From positions 2,882,809-2,946,808 of the forward strand of contig BCKK01000002.1 of the NCBI GenBank assembly GCA_001600615.1: a stretch of 64,000 nucleotides of DNA, in the 5' to 3' direction. Positions 49,340 through 59,056 of this stretch are shown one piece after another (positions within the stretch are counted from its first letter, which is position 1; each line of letters starts with the position of its first letter). The translations under genes were made by a program, and so were the position numbers. The stretch comes from Dioszegia crocea (Eukaryota > Basidiomycota > Tremellomycetes > Tremellales > Bulleribasidiaceae). The notes under the pieces were generated by a model. It saw nothing but the letters and a program-made list of their open reading frames with translations, did not search any database and was not told where the DNA came from.

Positions 49340-50345
49340 TCATTCCACCTTTCCGCCCTCTTCCTCTGCGCCAACTAACCCAGCTTCACTCAATACACCC
49401 GCCACCCATCTCCTCACTTCGCCCTGCTCAACTCCACCCTCGGCATTGACAAACTGCCCAACACCCTTCCCACTGACCACTCTAGCCTTGTGTATCAGAG
49501 ACTTCCCGTTATTGCTCGTCGTCGACAGTTCGAGGTGGAGGATGTAAGTCGGAGCTTCGCCTTGCGACTGTTCAGACTGGGTAGGTATGATTTTGGGGAG
49601 GGCGTCGGCAGATCCGGAACTGGACAGCTCGATAGAGGAGATCGAGCGCGGTGAGCTGGGACTCGAGCTCGATGGGGTGCTGGGGCGATTATGTGGCGAG
49701 AAGGTTATCTGAGGGGCAGAGGGTGGGTCTAGTGAGGTAGAAGTGATGGCGCGTAGATGATCAGTCTCAATCTGGAAAGTCAGCCGCGTTACGGACGCCT
49801 CAGATCTTACTCACCCGCTTGATGACCCGCCGCCTCTTTCCCCGGAACACCTCCCCACCTTCCACCCATCGTTTCCACGCCCAAAGAGCTCCTTGGAGGA
49901 TGAAGTAGCCAATGACCGAAATCCATAGTACCGGTTTCGATTCTTCAAACGAGACGCGAAGGGAATAGGCCATCCCTCCGAGTGACAGCAAGACGGACGA
50001 GTAGCCTAGCGCGAGATGGATCGATGGGTTGAGGTTGGAAGGGGTGAATGACTGGTCTGCAAGATACTGCACCGTCAGCTCGTTGAATCATTCAAGCCCC
50101 GGAAGACGTCAAGGGCAGTGCCATGCTGACCGGCAGGCTTAACCTGGCTGCTCCTGCAAAGAGCGACATACCTGCTTGAGAATGTCATCAAGAGCAGCTT
50201 TGATCTCGTTCAAATTCGCAGTGTTCACTTTGACGACAGGCAAGGGGTCGGTTGTCAATGTGCCCAAAGCGCTCGGGCGCGTGAGGGTGGCATCTCCAGT
50301 AGAAATCGCAACGCCATTTGTTGGCTGCCTCTTTGTCGGTGCCAT
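49340..50345 (-). CDS. SPC2: Signal peptidase complex subunit 2 (Spc2/SPC25)
   Basis: ATG at 50345 gives MAPTKRQPTNGVAIS, then VVKVNTANLNEIKAALDDIL joined by an intron to YLADQSFTPSNLNPSIHLAL. Two membrane segments follow: GYSSVLLSLGGMAYSL and VLWISVIGYFILQGALWAWK. The cytosolic C-terminal part has PPSAPQITFSPHNRP, a Ser-rich stretch, YILHLELSTTSNNGKSLIHK and EGGVEQGEVRRWVAGVLSEA. This is the SPC25 family plan: two TMs near the N-terminal third, with both ends cytosolic. Spc2 links the signal peptidase to the Sec61 translocon in the ER. The family is recognised mainly by layout and the 'HLALGY' block. The stop is TGA (forward TCA 49340-49342). Confidence 0.8.
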
Positions 50346-50673
50346 TTTCGAGGGAAGTTCGAGACAAAGCCGAAGAACGGGCTTGTTCAGTAGCTCGCGA
50401 CGTGTCTGCTGATCTTACAGGACTGTATATGTGCGAAGGGTAGTTAAGGTATGCAGCTATGAATGGGCAGATGGTACTCGTACGTAATTTGGCGACTGGG
50501 GGAACGGCAGCCGGCTGCCCACTCGGACATTTGCGGCGTTATAAGCAATTGATCCATGTAGATTTCGGAATCAATTCACCTCCACCTTGATCGTCCAGCC
50601 AAAACGCATACAAGATCGTCCTATACATCACCTCAAGCCACCTCGCTCCTATCAAAAGACTCAGACCGCAGCC
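50346..50673. promoter_or_regulatory. Divergent promoter region, SPC2 / NDUFAF2-like
   Basis: The 328 bp lie between two head-to-head starts. No clear TATA box was seen. Expected to hold both promoters. Confidence 0.5.
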
Positions 50674-51726
50674 ATGAGTGGCTTCTTTAATCGCATATCT
50701 AAACTTCTTACTTCGGGGTCCACAAAGGTGAGCTAAATTGCAAGGACAAGTGTGCGAGTCGCAGCTCGACGCCAGCTCACACACTGAAGCGGCTTGTTGG
50801 ACGTGATCTGGATGGCAATAGATTTTACGAACTCCCAGCAGCCAATGGTGAGCTCATACTAGCCAGTCCATCTCAATCTCTGACATCCAGGCGGCAACTT
50901 AAAGCGCGTTGTTGAATACAAGGTGTCGAGGGACATTGCCGATTACACTTCGGGTGAACAGAGATTACCAGGTGGGTTTCCTTCACACATCAGCACATTG
51001 CTCGAAGCTAATGCCTATAGTGCAATGGACAACATGTAGGTCATTTGTCAGACCATACTGATTCCAGGGCTATCCCATACCCGTTCTGATCCGCCAACGG
51101 AGCAAGAATTGCTCGCCGATCGATCCCGCCAAACCCGCCTCGGACCGATGATTGCAGCTATTGAAGCTCGTGAGGTTGAGGAGCGGATTCGGCAGGGCTA
51201 TCTCCCACCTCCAGGCAGTAGCGAGGGTGGTGAAGCAGTGGGACAGATTGCAGGGCCGTCATCGGCGAGACACTCGGGATTGCGCTTTGGGCAAGGAGCG
51301 GAGCAGAGGCAGGGGAATGCTCAGGCAAGGGTGAATACCGCTCCATCATTCGTACGCGCGCCTCAGGGAGGAGGAAGAGAACAAAGTCCGAAGCAACAGG
51401 GAGTGGTTTCATCTACTGCCGAATCCCAGCCACCACAAAACCCCCCAGCTTCTCCATCACCACAATCTCCTACCGCAGCTGGCGAGTACGCCGTTCCAAC
51501 ATCCGAAACGCCAGGTGTTGCTCCTCCATCGCGCGCGGTGGACCCTTCAGCCCACTCTACGCCGGAGGAGTTGCGACGGCTTTCCGAAGAGGATACCAAG
51601 AGGCGTATACAAGAAAGTGAGCGGAAGGCGCCTCCCGGGAGTAGCGGCGGCGAGGGTAACGGTGGAGCCGTACAGGGGATCGATACCGGTGGGAGTGGAT
51701 TCAAGCCCCGGAGACGAGGGAAGTAG
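50674..51726 (+). CDS. Complex I assembly factor, NDUFAF2/B17.2L-type
   Basis: The start is MSGFFNRISKLLTSG. Five exons give a compact N-terminal domain: RLVGRDLDGNRFYELPAANG, NLKRVVEYKVSRDIADY, the 15-nt microexon VQWTT (51021-51035), and WLSHTRSDPPTEQEL. GRDLDGNRFYE plus P-VQW-x-x-WL-x-H-x-R-x-x-PPT-x-E-L is the signature of the NDUFA12/NDUFAF2 family. The long disordered Gln/Pro/Ser-rich C-terminus (SAESQPPQNPP-like) and the KRR-rich end fit NDUFAF2 rather than the structural subunit NDUFA12. The protein would help assemble respiratory complex I in mitochondria. The 32-nt intron at 51036-51067 is one of the shortest in the window. The gene looks complete. Confidence 0.82.
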
Positions 51727-51844
51727 GGTCTAGTCCTATGCTCTTCATAAGATCACATCTATGTTGGGGCTACGATGGTAGCCCGCACGGATGCATGACT
51801 AATGCAGCTCATTCTTTACGCCTCAATCTTCTCTGCGGATGTGT

Positions 51845-52980
51845 CTAGCGATCACTCACAAAAACTTCTTTCTCCTCCAAAAACTCCTTGATCATATTGA
51901 AGAATCCCTCTGGGTTCTCCTCCGGCATCCAATGTCCCGATCGCGCAACAATCTTGAAAGACACATCCTCTGCAAACTCCTTCGCCATGTCCTCATAATA
52001 CTAAACGACTGTGAGCATAGCACTCAATACATTCCCGCCACACTCACTTCGGCAAAGAAACAGGCATCTCCTGCAGCCGCCAGAACCGGCATGGCGAGTT
52101 TTGGGTTTTTGGCCATGTGCTCCTGGAAGTGGGTCCTATCGGTACGGAACGCCCGGTAGGTGTCGAATCCAGCTCTCATGGCTCCGAATTGCGAGTAGGC
52201 ATCGGCATCTGTCAATCGTAAGTGCAATTCGGGTCCGTACTGCTGAGATGGGTAACGTACAAACATCCAGATCCTCTTTAGTGAAGAATCCCGGATTGTA
52301 ACACTGCGAAATCAGTGGGCGGGCTAGGTGATAACAATCGCAGAAGACTCACCAGTCGAGTGAAAAAATGCGAAATGTACTCCCTCTCTTTACCGTGCGC
52401 GAGCAACTCCGGAACATCAGGCTGGGCGTGGAAGAACCAGTGATATAGTGGACCGTAGGTGAACTTATCGTCCCGAGTGATCTTATCGTAGGCTTTCGTC
52501 CCAGGACTTGGACCCTCTGACAATCAGCCCGACGCACCTCTTTCGAAGATATGACTCACCCATAATCATTAAGCCCTCGACGACATCCCTAAACTGCAGC
52601 GTCATACCTACAGCGACCATCGACCCGATATCATGACCCAGTACCAGCACCTTCTTGAGCCCAAGAACATTCGTCACGAGATCCCCCAAATCCTTGCCCA
52701 TCGACATCTTGTCATATCCGCCAACAGGTCTGGTCGATGCCCCTGCTCCTCTGTAGTCTACAGCAATGACGCGCAGGCCCAGAGCCGTAAGCGACGGGAT
52801 GACGTGCCGGAACTCGAACCACGTTTGAGGGAAACCATGGATGAGCAGTAAAGTCCTAGGGGTCGAGGAGGGTTGAGTGGAGGTCGGAGGGCAGTCAACA
52901 TAGTGAATCTTGACGTCTGAGTCAGGGTTGACTTGGGCTAGGTGGTGCGTCCACGTCTTGGGCAAGGATTCGGGTGACAT
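51845..52980 (-). CDS. Epoxide-hydrolase-like alpha/beta hydrolase
   Basis: ATG at 52980 gives MSPESLPKTWTHHLAQ. Family blocks are LLLIHGFPQTWFEFRHVIP (oxyanion HG), VIAVDYRGAGASTRP, LGHDIGSMVAVGM (nucleophile Asp), the cap segment DDKFTYGPLYHWFFHAQPDV, VLAAAGDACFF (acid) and ARSGHWMPEENPEGF (catalytic His). An Asp nucleophile in GHDIG is typical of soluble epoxide hydrolases and haloacid/fluoroacetate dehalogenases. The product should hydrolyse epoxides or related xenobiotics in the cytosol; the true substrate is unknown. Introns lie near 52515-52557, 52300-52353 and in the 52.0-52.3 kb part. The stop is TAG (forward CTA 51845-51847). The catalytic residues look intact. Confidence 0.84.
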
Positions 52981-53399
52981 GGCTGAGGTGTATGCAATCC
53001 AGTACTGTCGTCCCGCTGGGGTATAACTTACTGTAATGCTGGTTCAGGCCAAGCGGGTTCCCCCTGCGAGCTGGACAAGTCGGTTGAATACCTTACCGGT
53101 CACAATGTCACATCCTGACGTCATGAGCTATCGCCACCGTGACCATTTTAGCCCTTCGGCGTTGTGTGACCAATTGCAGAGAGTTGTATTCCGGGGTCGG
53201 GGCTTGGGTCTCTGTGATCGCTGCTACTGGGGCAGACCGGGGCTCTTTGAGTAACGTGTGGGGTAGTAAGATCTTCGTGCATGCATGCGCGCTCGGTAGT
53301 GTAGGAAAGGTGCAGAGGCCCGGGACGCTGTTGGAGCAGGTATTTCGGGTCCTTGCACCCTGCGCTTGCAGGGCCTTGAGCCTGACTCTCATCACTCGC

Positions 53400-54125
53400 G
53401 ATGGATGCTCCGTTGTCTACAATGCTGCAGTCCTAAGCGCAACACCGCCTCCAACCGGAGTGGTGTCCTGACTCCGGAAGGAGGCGTGCGACTAATCCAA
53501 TTGTTTTGGCTGACATGCATGAGATTTTGGCACTTTTCGACCTTCCTTTGCCTTTAACGGGAATTATGTTGTCCTCTGTAGTCATAACCTCAGTTCTACA
53601 TTGACAGAAAAGATTCCTCAGGTTCTCGGCTACACCCTCAGCAAATTCTGCATGCATTGGTGCGGAACAGCTCTATAGATATGCGGTGCCGATAGACCCT
53701 CGCCTCAAGTGAATTTCACTAGAAACTCACTAATGTCACACCGATGCCGTCACCTACAGCTAATGTCACCGGTTGTTGAATTAGGAACAGGTCCTAATGG
53801 TCACACGGAATACGGGGCAAGTCACGCCTGTGTTCTATCCGTCATTCAGAGCCTAGATCTCCATGCATAGTTCCAGGATTTTCACTATGGCTTGCTGTGC
53901 ATCTCAGCTACAATTTATGTCGACTGCGTAAGTCATCTACGAAGGCGGAGGACAGCCAAAATGGGCTTCAGTGCAGGAAGAGCCCAAAAAGTGACAAAAT
54001 CTCGTGCATGTCAGCCAAAATAATTCGATTAGTCGCAAGCCTCCTCCGGAGTCGGCCACCTCTCCGGGGGAGGTGTGTCGAGCTTATGCAGTCCATGGAT
54101 GCATCATGCATGACAACGTTGAGCG
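53400..54125. repeat. Imperfect inverted repeat, arms about 200 bp
   Basis: The reverse complement of 53471-53538 matches 53985-54053 with roughly 60 of 69 positions identical, including the shared cores AAAATCTC, GCATGTCAGCCAAAA and GATTAGTCGCA. Weaker similarity extends inward (53578-53601 against 53918-53940) and outward (to about 53400 and 54125). The spacer between the arms is about 320 bp. Small open frames on opposite strands in the two arms share the peptide KISCMSAK, so these are two copies of one element. No terminal target-site duplication was recognised. It is probably the remains of a transposable element or two opposed copies of one repeat. Confidence 0.7.
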
Positions 54126-54563
54126 CCTCGCAATACCAGAAATTGTGGAGCCGATCACTAGCGTGACAAACTCAGGGTCACAAAGATGAAATTTGAAACA
54201 TGATGAAACATGCACTTTGCCGACCGACGTAGAAGGACGTAGATCGCAATCATTATCAGCTTTACAGCATTTGACGTTACCACATTATCGGACCACAAGC
54301 TAGCAGGTGTTCCCTGATGTCATTAGAGTACTGATCGAACAATACTGAAGTCCCCCTCATCCATCTTACGAAATCACTCCACTGGCCGGTGAGGGGGTTT
54401 CGCACTAAGACATACTGGACCCTACCGGCCCCATACAATACCTCATGTCTAGATCTGAAAATAAGTCAATTGGTGTGTGGCGCCTCATTATACTACGAGG
54501 AGTACTCTCGTATACGATGAAAAGTGATCGAGGGGTCGCCGATCAGTCTGCTTGCCTGAGGAC

Positions 54564-54570
54564 TATATAG
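54564..54570 (+). promoter_or_regulatory. TATA box of the small secreted protein gene
   Basis: TATATAG lies 130 bp before the ATG at 54700 and is followed by a CT/CA-rich leader with ACTTCC and CACTACC repeats, typical of a highly expressed fungal secreted-protein gene. Confidence 0.5.
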
Positions 54571-54699
54571 CTTAGGTCGGGCTGGCCAGCTCGATATCCC
54601 CCATCAACTTCCAACTTCCAACTTCCACCACTACCACTACCTCTACCACTTCACCACTACCTCACACCCAACCCACACCACCCACAACCCTTTCTCAAA

Positions 54700-55384
54700 A
54701 TGCGATTCGGATCCATCTTCGCTCTTGTCTTCGCTGCCGGTAAGTAGTTCCCCAATCTCTACACTCTCTCAGTTGCTGACCCTCATAGGTGCCCTTGCTG
54801 CCCCGCTCGAGCCCCGCGCGCAGTGCTCGGCCGACAACCAGAACTATGTCGACAACCTCACTTGCCCCGGCATCCAGGCCTTGAGCGGCTTCCTCGGTTT
54901 CCAGGCCGACACCCTAGGTGGCTTCACCAAGACGTACGTTTCATTCCCATCAGTGACCTGGCACAGCTGACAGTTTCAGCTCTCTGCAGCAGCTCAACCG
55001 CCTGCTTGTCTCTGACGACCCCGTCTCCACCATCGGCAAGAGCGCCTTCAACGGAGCAGCACTTGGCCTTACCCAAGGTGTCACCTTTACACTCAAGGCA
55101 GTTGCAGTGAGTCAAGCTCTTACCTCTGCTCGGCATCCGCTGATATCCAGGCTATCCTCCCTGAGATCAACCCCGACTGTCGATGCAACCTTGTCGCATG
55201 TAACAACGCCATCATCGACTCGCAGGGTCAGTGCAACATCGCCGCACCCTCTGGCACCCTCGCCGCTGGTACCAGCCAGTCTTGCGGACAGACTCTCTAC
55301 ACATGTGCTGGCTTCTACACCAAGGACCAGATCAACCGCATGACTGGCTGCTGCAACCGATATGTTGGAAGCTCTGGTAACTAG
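54700..55384 (+). CDS. Small secreted cysteine-containing protein
   Basis: ATG at 54700 with three introns gives about 181 residues. The signal peptide is MRFGSIFALVFAAGALAAP, followed by LEPRAQ. The mature part has ten Cys: two early (CSADNQ, LTCPG) and eight late (DCRCNLVAC, GQCN, SCGQTLYTC, GCCN). A hydrophobic helical middle (FNGAALGLTQGVTFTLKAVA) separates them. The Cys pattern is not that of hydrophobins, which need eight Cys with two CC pairs. I recognise no family. The strong leader and TATA box suggest high or inducible expression. A role at the cell surface or as an effector-like protein is only inference. The stop is TAG at 55382-55384. Confidence 0.8.
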
Positions 55385-55507
55385 ATGTTGAGCTGGGCGA
55401 GGTAGACAATCAAAATGTAGCATTAGTATCTTAGTCATGCACAACATCATGGATCTCATTGCAAGTCAGGCCTTGAACAACAGAGGATTCACCGCCTTCA
55501 GATGTAG

Positions 55508-56699
55508 TCATATGAGAAGCGATGCATCGGGATCGTGCCACCCCACACCTGACCACATGCGCAATCGCAGAAGCGCCTTCACCAGAGGAACACGCGCCAT
55601 CCCTTCAGCTCCCAATAGCTTTCTTCCATCAGCCGTATCGCCGCTCTCCATAGATGGTAAGAGTTCGACCAAAGCACTGATGATTTCCCGCTCGGCGAGG
55701 GGGAGAAGCTCAAAAAGATCGAAGCAGGGTAAACCCAGCTCTTCAGCTAATTTAGCGAGGCTGAGCAATGATGACGGCGGGGAGGGAGTACTGCTCAGAT
55801 CTGCGATGTCGAGGATGGCTGTAATTCCCGAGTCCGCCTCTCCCGATCTTAGCAAGCCGAGGTTTCCTCTCAGGAGATGATTCGCGTCCGCAGCCGTAAT
55901 CGTCCGCATGACCCCTCGCCTTGTCCCTCTCGATCCGCCATTTCTCCCATTTGCGTCCCGTCCGACCTTCAAGGCCGTCATGCCCAAAGCCCTGAGCTCG
56001 GAGATGACCCGCTGGCGAAGCTGCTCCTCTACTTGCTCGGCGATATTGGCTGGGACTTGCAGATTGGGTATTTGACGTATGGATCCAAGATGTCGACCTG
56101 AACAATCAGCGAGGATAGATAGTGTGACATACCTGGGCGGGTCAATGTATCGACAGCATCACGTCGACAAGACACCCAGATGCCTTTATGGCTGAGAATG
56201 CCAGTGGCCGGGATGGGTCGACGAGGCATGGCAGCGCTAGGCGTCAGGGTTGAACGATTTGGGCTCAAATTTGACGGTATTGGCGTCGCTGACGAGGGTT
56301 CAGGGAAGTATTCGAGCCTCGGGACGAAGCGTACCAGATAATCTGACATCATATGAGCATCAGTTCCACGAGAGGGAAGGCTATGATGGGTGAGAATTAC
56401 ATACCGCTTGGCAGGTCCAATCTGGTCACGATACACCGACGAATGGGTGAGCGGTCCATCAAATCTATCAGTCGGTGTCAGCCTTGCTTGGCAGCCGCGA
56501 TACAGGTCTGTGATTCAATTGACAACTCACCTTTCAGATACGCAGCAGGACTCCTGCTGAAGCCCAAGGAGGAGGTCTCGCCAGCTGACCCACGCGAGGC
56601 GCTCGAGCTTTCGGGAGCGCTTGAGATGGACCTTCCGGTACGTAGTGTCGGCTGTTCATACTGACGGCAACCGCGCAATATTCGGAACGAGCGGCTCAT
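55508..56699 (-). CDS. Hypothetical, possibly mitochondrial, protein
   Basis: ATG at 56699 gives MSRSFRILRGCRQYEQPTLR, which is basic and free of acids over its first 14 residues, consistent with a mitochondrial presequence. Three introns join exons reading DLMDRSPIRRCIVTRLDLPS, DYLVRFVPRLEYFPEP, KGIWVSCRRDAVDTLTRPG, then RHLGSIRQIPNLQVPANIAE, EQLRQRVISELRALGMTA, and a long last exon. That exon has GVMRTITAADANHLLRGN, GITAILDIADLSS, LAKLAEELGLPCFDLFELLP and ends DASLLI. The C-terminal half is helical and may be a binding module. I recognise no known family. The intron signals are clean and the frame is continuous, so it is probably a real gene. Confidence 0.66.
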
Positions 56700-57022
56700 A
56701 TCTTTCTGATGCTATGCAAGTGGATCTCGCGCATGGTGTATAGGAAGAGTGGTATCGAAGGGAGGGCAAATTTCAGCTTGTCAACACCGGTTGAAGTTAA
56801 GTGCCCCGGAACCTTTGGAGATTCCAGATTCCAGAGATCCATGACGCCTATCTACCGCCGGCTTGATTCTGCGTTCACTCTATACACGACAGTACTCTTA
56901 CACACGTTCCAGGCCATCCTCACTTACTTATCCTTCACCTCTGTCGGAAGTCAAGCGAATAGAGCTCAAAGGGCCCCTCAACTTATCGCTCGAAACCCCC
57001 TCCGAACGGCCGTGAACGTGGC
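56700..57022. promoter_or_regulatory. Divergent promoter region
   Basis: The 323 bp lie between the hypothetical gene (-) and the mitochondrial carrier (+). No TATA box or RNA gene was recognised. Confidence 0.45.
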
Positions 57023-58703
57023 ATGACGGCGCCAGCGTCCAGGTATGTGTTGCAATTGTGCAAGCAGCTGATGCTTCAGCCGTCATACGCCGTATAAGGG
57101 ACCATGGACCCAGCGGGCTATAGTAGCAGATGAGTGGCTAGGCCGTAAGTCTTTCAATGCAGTGAAAGCGAAAGGGATGTCAGCTGATCTGGTAGGGAAT
57201 AAAGTAGTAGGTTGAAACCCGGAGCTCGAGGTCAGGAGTGCCTTTGCTCATGACAGGTTGCCTCGGCTACTACAGCATCGTTGCTATCCACATTCGCCGG
57301 CTTTCCTGTGTGTCACTCGGTCGGACCTGTGGGTTTGAAGAAGCGCTGATGGTTCAGCTCGACTCGCTCAAGTCCCGACTCCAATCCTCCCGAGAGTCCG
57401 CATCACTATTCCGCCTAGCCGGAGGGGTGATAAGAGAAGAGGGCATCGGGGGTCTATGGCGCGGCTTTCCCCTTCCACTCATCACCATCTCTATCGTCCG
57501 GACCATCTCTTTCACAATCTACACCTCGACCAAGCGGATACTGAATTCCAAACCGGATGTCATCGGTGCCGCCTTGCCATCGCTACCGGCTCCCGGGGAG
57601 AGACAAGCGGGGAGACCGAAGAAACGATGGATCAACCTACAGCTCGGCCTGTTCAGTAAAGACACCGCGGCAGACGTCGCTGTGACTAGTATGATCGCCG
57701 GAGGGGCTAGTGGAGCTGTTGTCTGCTTGGGAAGTGCCCCGTTCGAGCTTGTCAAGGTGGGTCCAGAGCTCGCAGGCCATCGCAGTCATGTGCTTACTTC
57801 CAGGTCCGCCGCCAACTCGAGTATCAGATTTATCGAGATTCTCATCCTGAATTCTACGCTCCTGCTCCACCCAACACCTCCGTCCATCCCCCACCTAATA
57901 TATCCCTCCCACAACATCCAGCCGGAACTTCCGCGTCTATCCAAGCCCACCATGCTCCTCCACCCGCCGCCATCTCTGGCTCGACCGCTCCAGCTCGTCG
58001 TCCACCTCCTTTCCAACCTCCAACCACACTCCAAGCCGTCCGTCTCATTGTGCAAAAGGCCGGTCCGATGGGATTGTACACTGGTTTCCGCCTCCACTTC
58101 CTCCGCGATACCCTAGGGACCGCTCTTTACTTTGCAGAGTATGATGTCCTACGTTTTGTCCTGGGGAGAAAGACAGGTGGGGAGAACAAAGGGAAAGGCA
58201 GGAAGGGGGAAGGCGAGCAGGGCGAGATGCCGGATTGGGCAAAGGGATGGCTGCCGAAGGGTTTGGTGCCATTTTTGTGCGGGAGTGTAGCGGGAGTGAC
58301 TAGTTGGGCGTTGATCTACCCTGTCGATGTGAGTCAAGCTTCGGCGTTGTGCCCTGGGTAGGCGCTAATGATACCAGGCGATAAAGACTAAGGCACAACA
58401 AAGAGCCTTGTCGGGCTTATCGCCCCGGACACCGTTGGTGCAGATCCAACGACTCGTCAGGGGACCTGATACAGCCAATCCAAAGCCAATCTTGAGGGGC
58501 ATAGCGAGATTGTACAGAGGGTGAGCAGCTGCGCTCTCACGTAACGCTGGAAGGAGGTCAAGCTGATTAAGTCAAGATTGGGCGTGTCGATGATCCGCTC
58601 GATGCTCACACACGGGTTGTTGTGGACGATTGTGGATGCTGCCGGGACGTGGATAGATACTCGCCCGCTTGAACGCTTTGCAGACAAGTACGAGCTGCAG
58701 TAG
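57023..58703 (+). CDS. Mitochondrial carrier family (SLC25) protein
   Basis: ATG at 57023 (MTAPASSRHTPYKGP) leads through four small exons to the first carrier repeat. All three signature motifs are present: FPLDSLKSRLQ (split by an intron after Pro), APFELVKVRRQLE and YPVDAIKTKAQQR. Each repeat also shows the helix-2 pattern (GGLWRGFPLPLITISIVRTI, MGLYTGFRLHFLRDTLGTAL, LYRGLGVSMIRSMLTHGLL). Six membrane helices and about 430 residues fit an inner-membrane solute carrier. Two hydrophilic loops are longer than usual: a Pro-rich one of about 60 residues in repeat 2 and a Gly/Lys one (GGENKGKGRKGEGEQGE). The substrate cannot be told from these motifs. The stop is TAG at 58701-58703. Confidence 0.87.
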
Positions 58704-59056
58704 GGCTTTGGCGAGCAGGGATATATTCCGAATACGTTGTTAGGATCTTGCGGACATGTTTCTGCCGCCTGCTGCGACCAGGGGGCACCGATGCTCGCGG
58801 TGGATCCCGAGCCGGTTATGGCTCGTCCGGCCCACGGTGGCGGATGTGAGTAGGAAGATATTGTAGAAACTTTGTCATTTCTAGACATGTAGATCTGGGG
58901 ATTTGCGGATAGAGATGTGCGCGCTTGACGGCGTAATGCATTTTGCTGCCGTCTATATAGAGGACTTCCCGTAGATTCAAAGGGCCAGATAAACCCCGGA
59001 GATTTGGGGGCCTTCGATCCAATGCCCACAAATGGGCTTTGCGATTTTGGACTGTG
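58704..59056. other. Convergent intergenic region
   Basis: The 353 bp lie between the carrier stop (+) and the AFG1 stop (-). Minus-strand open frames here have no recognisable features. Confidence 0.5.

Larger units (their letters stand above)
52981..54699. other. Gene-free region carrying a diverged inverted repeat
   Basis: These 1.7 kb between the epoxide-hydrolase-like gene (-) and the small secreted protein gene (+) contain no credible gene. The notable content is a long imperfect inverted repeat (described separately) and a core promoter near the right end. Confidence 0.6.

Noticed and set aside
54700..55384. Small secreted protein as a hydrophobin
   Set aside because: Hydrophobins need eight Cys in the order C-CC-C-C-CC-C. 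Here there are ten Cys with a different spacing and only one CC pair.
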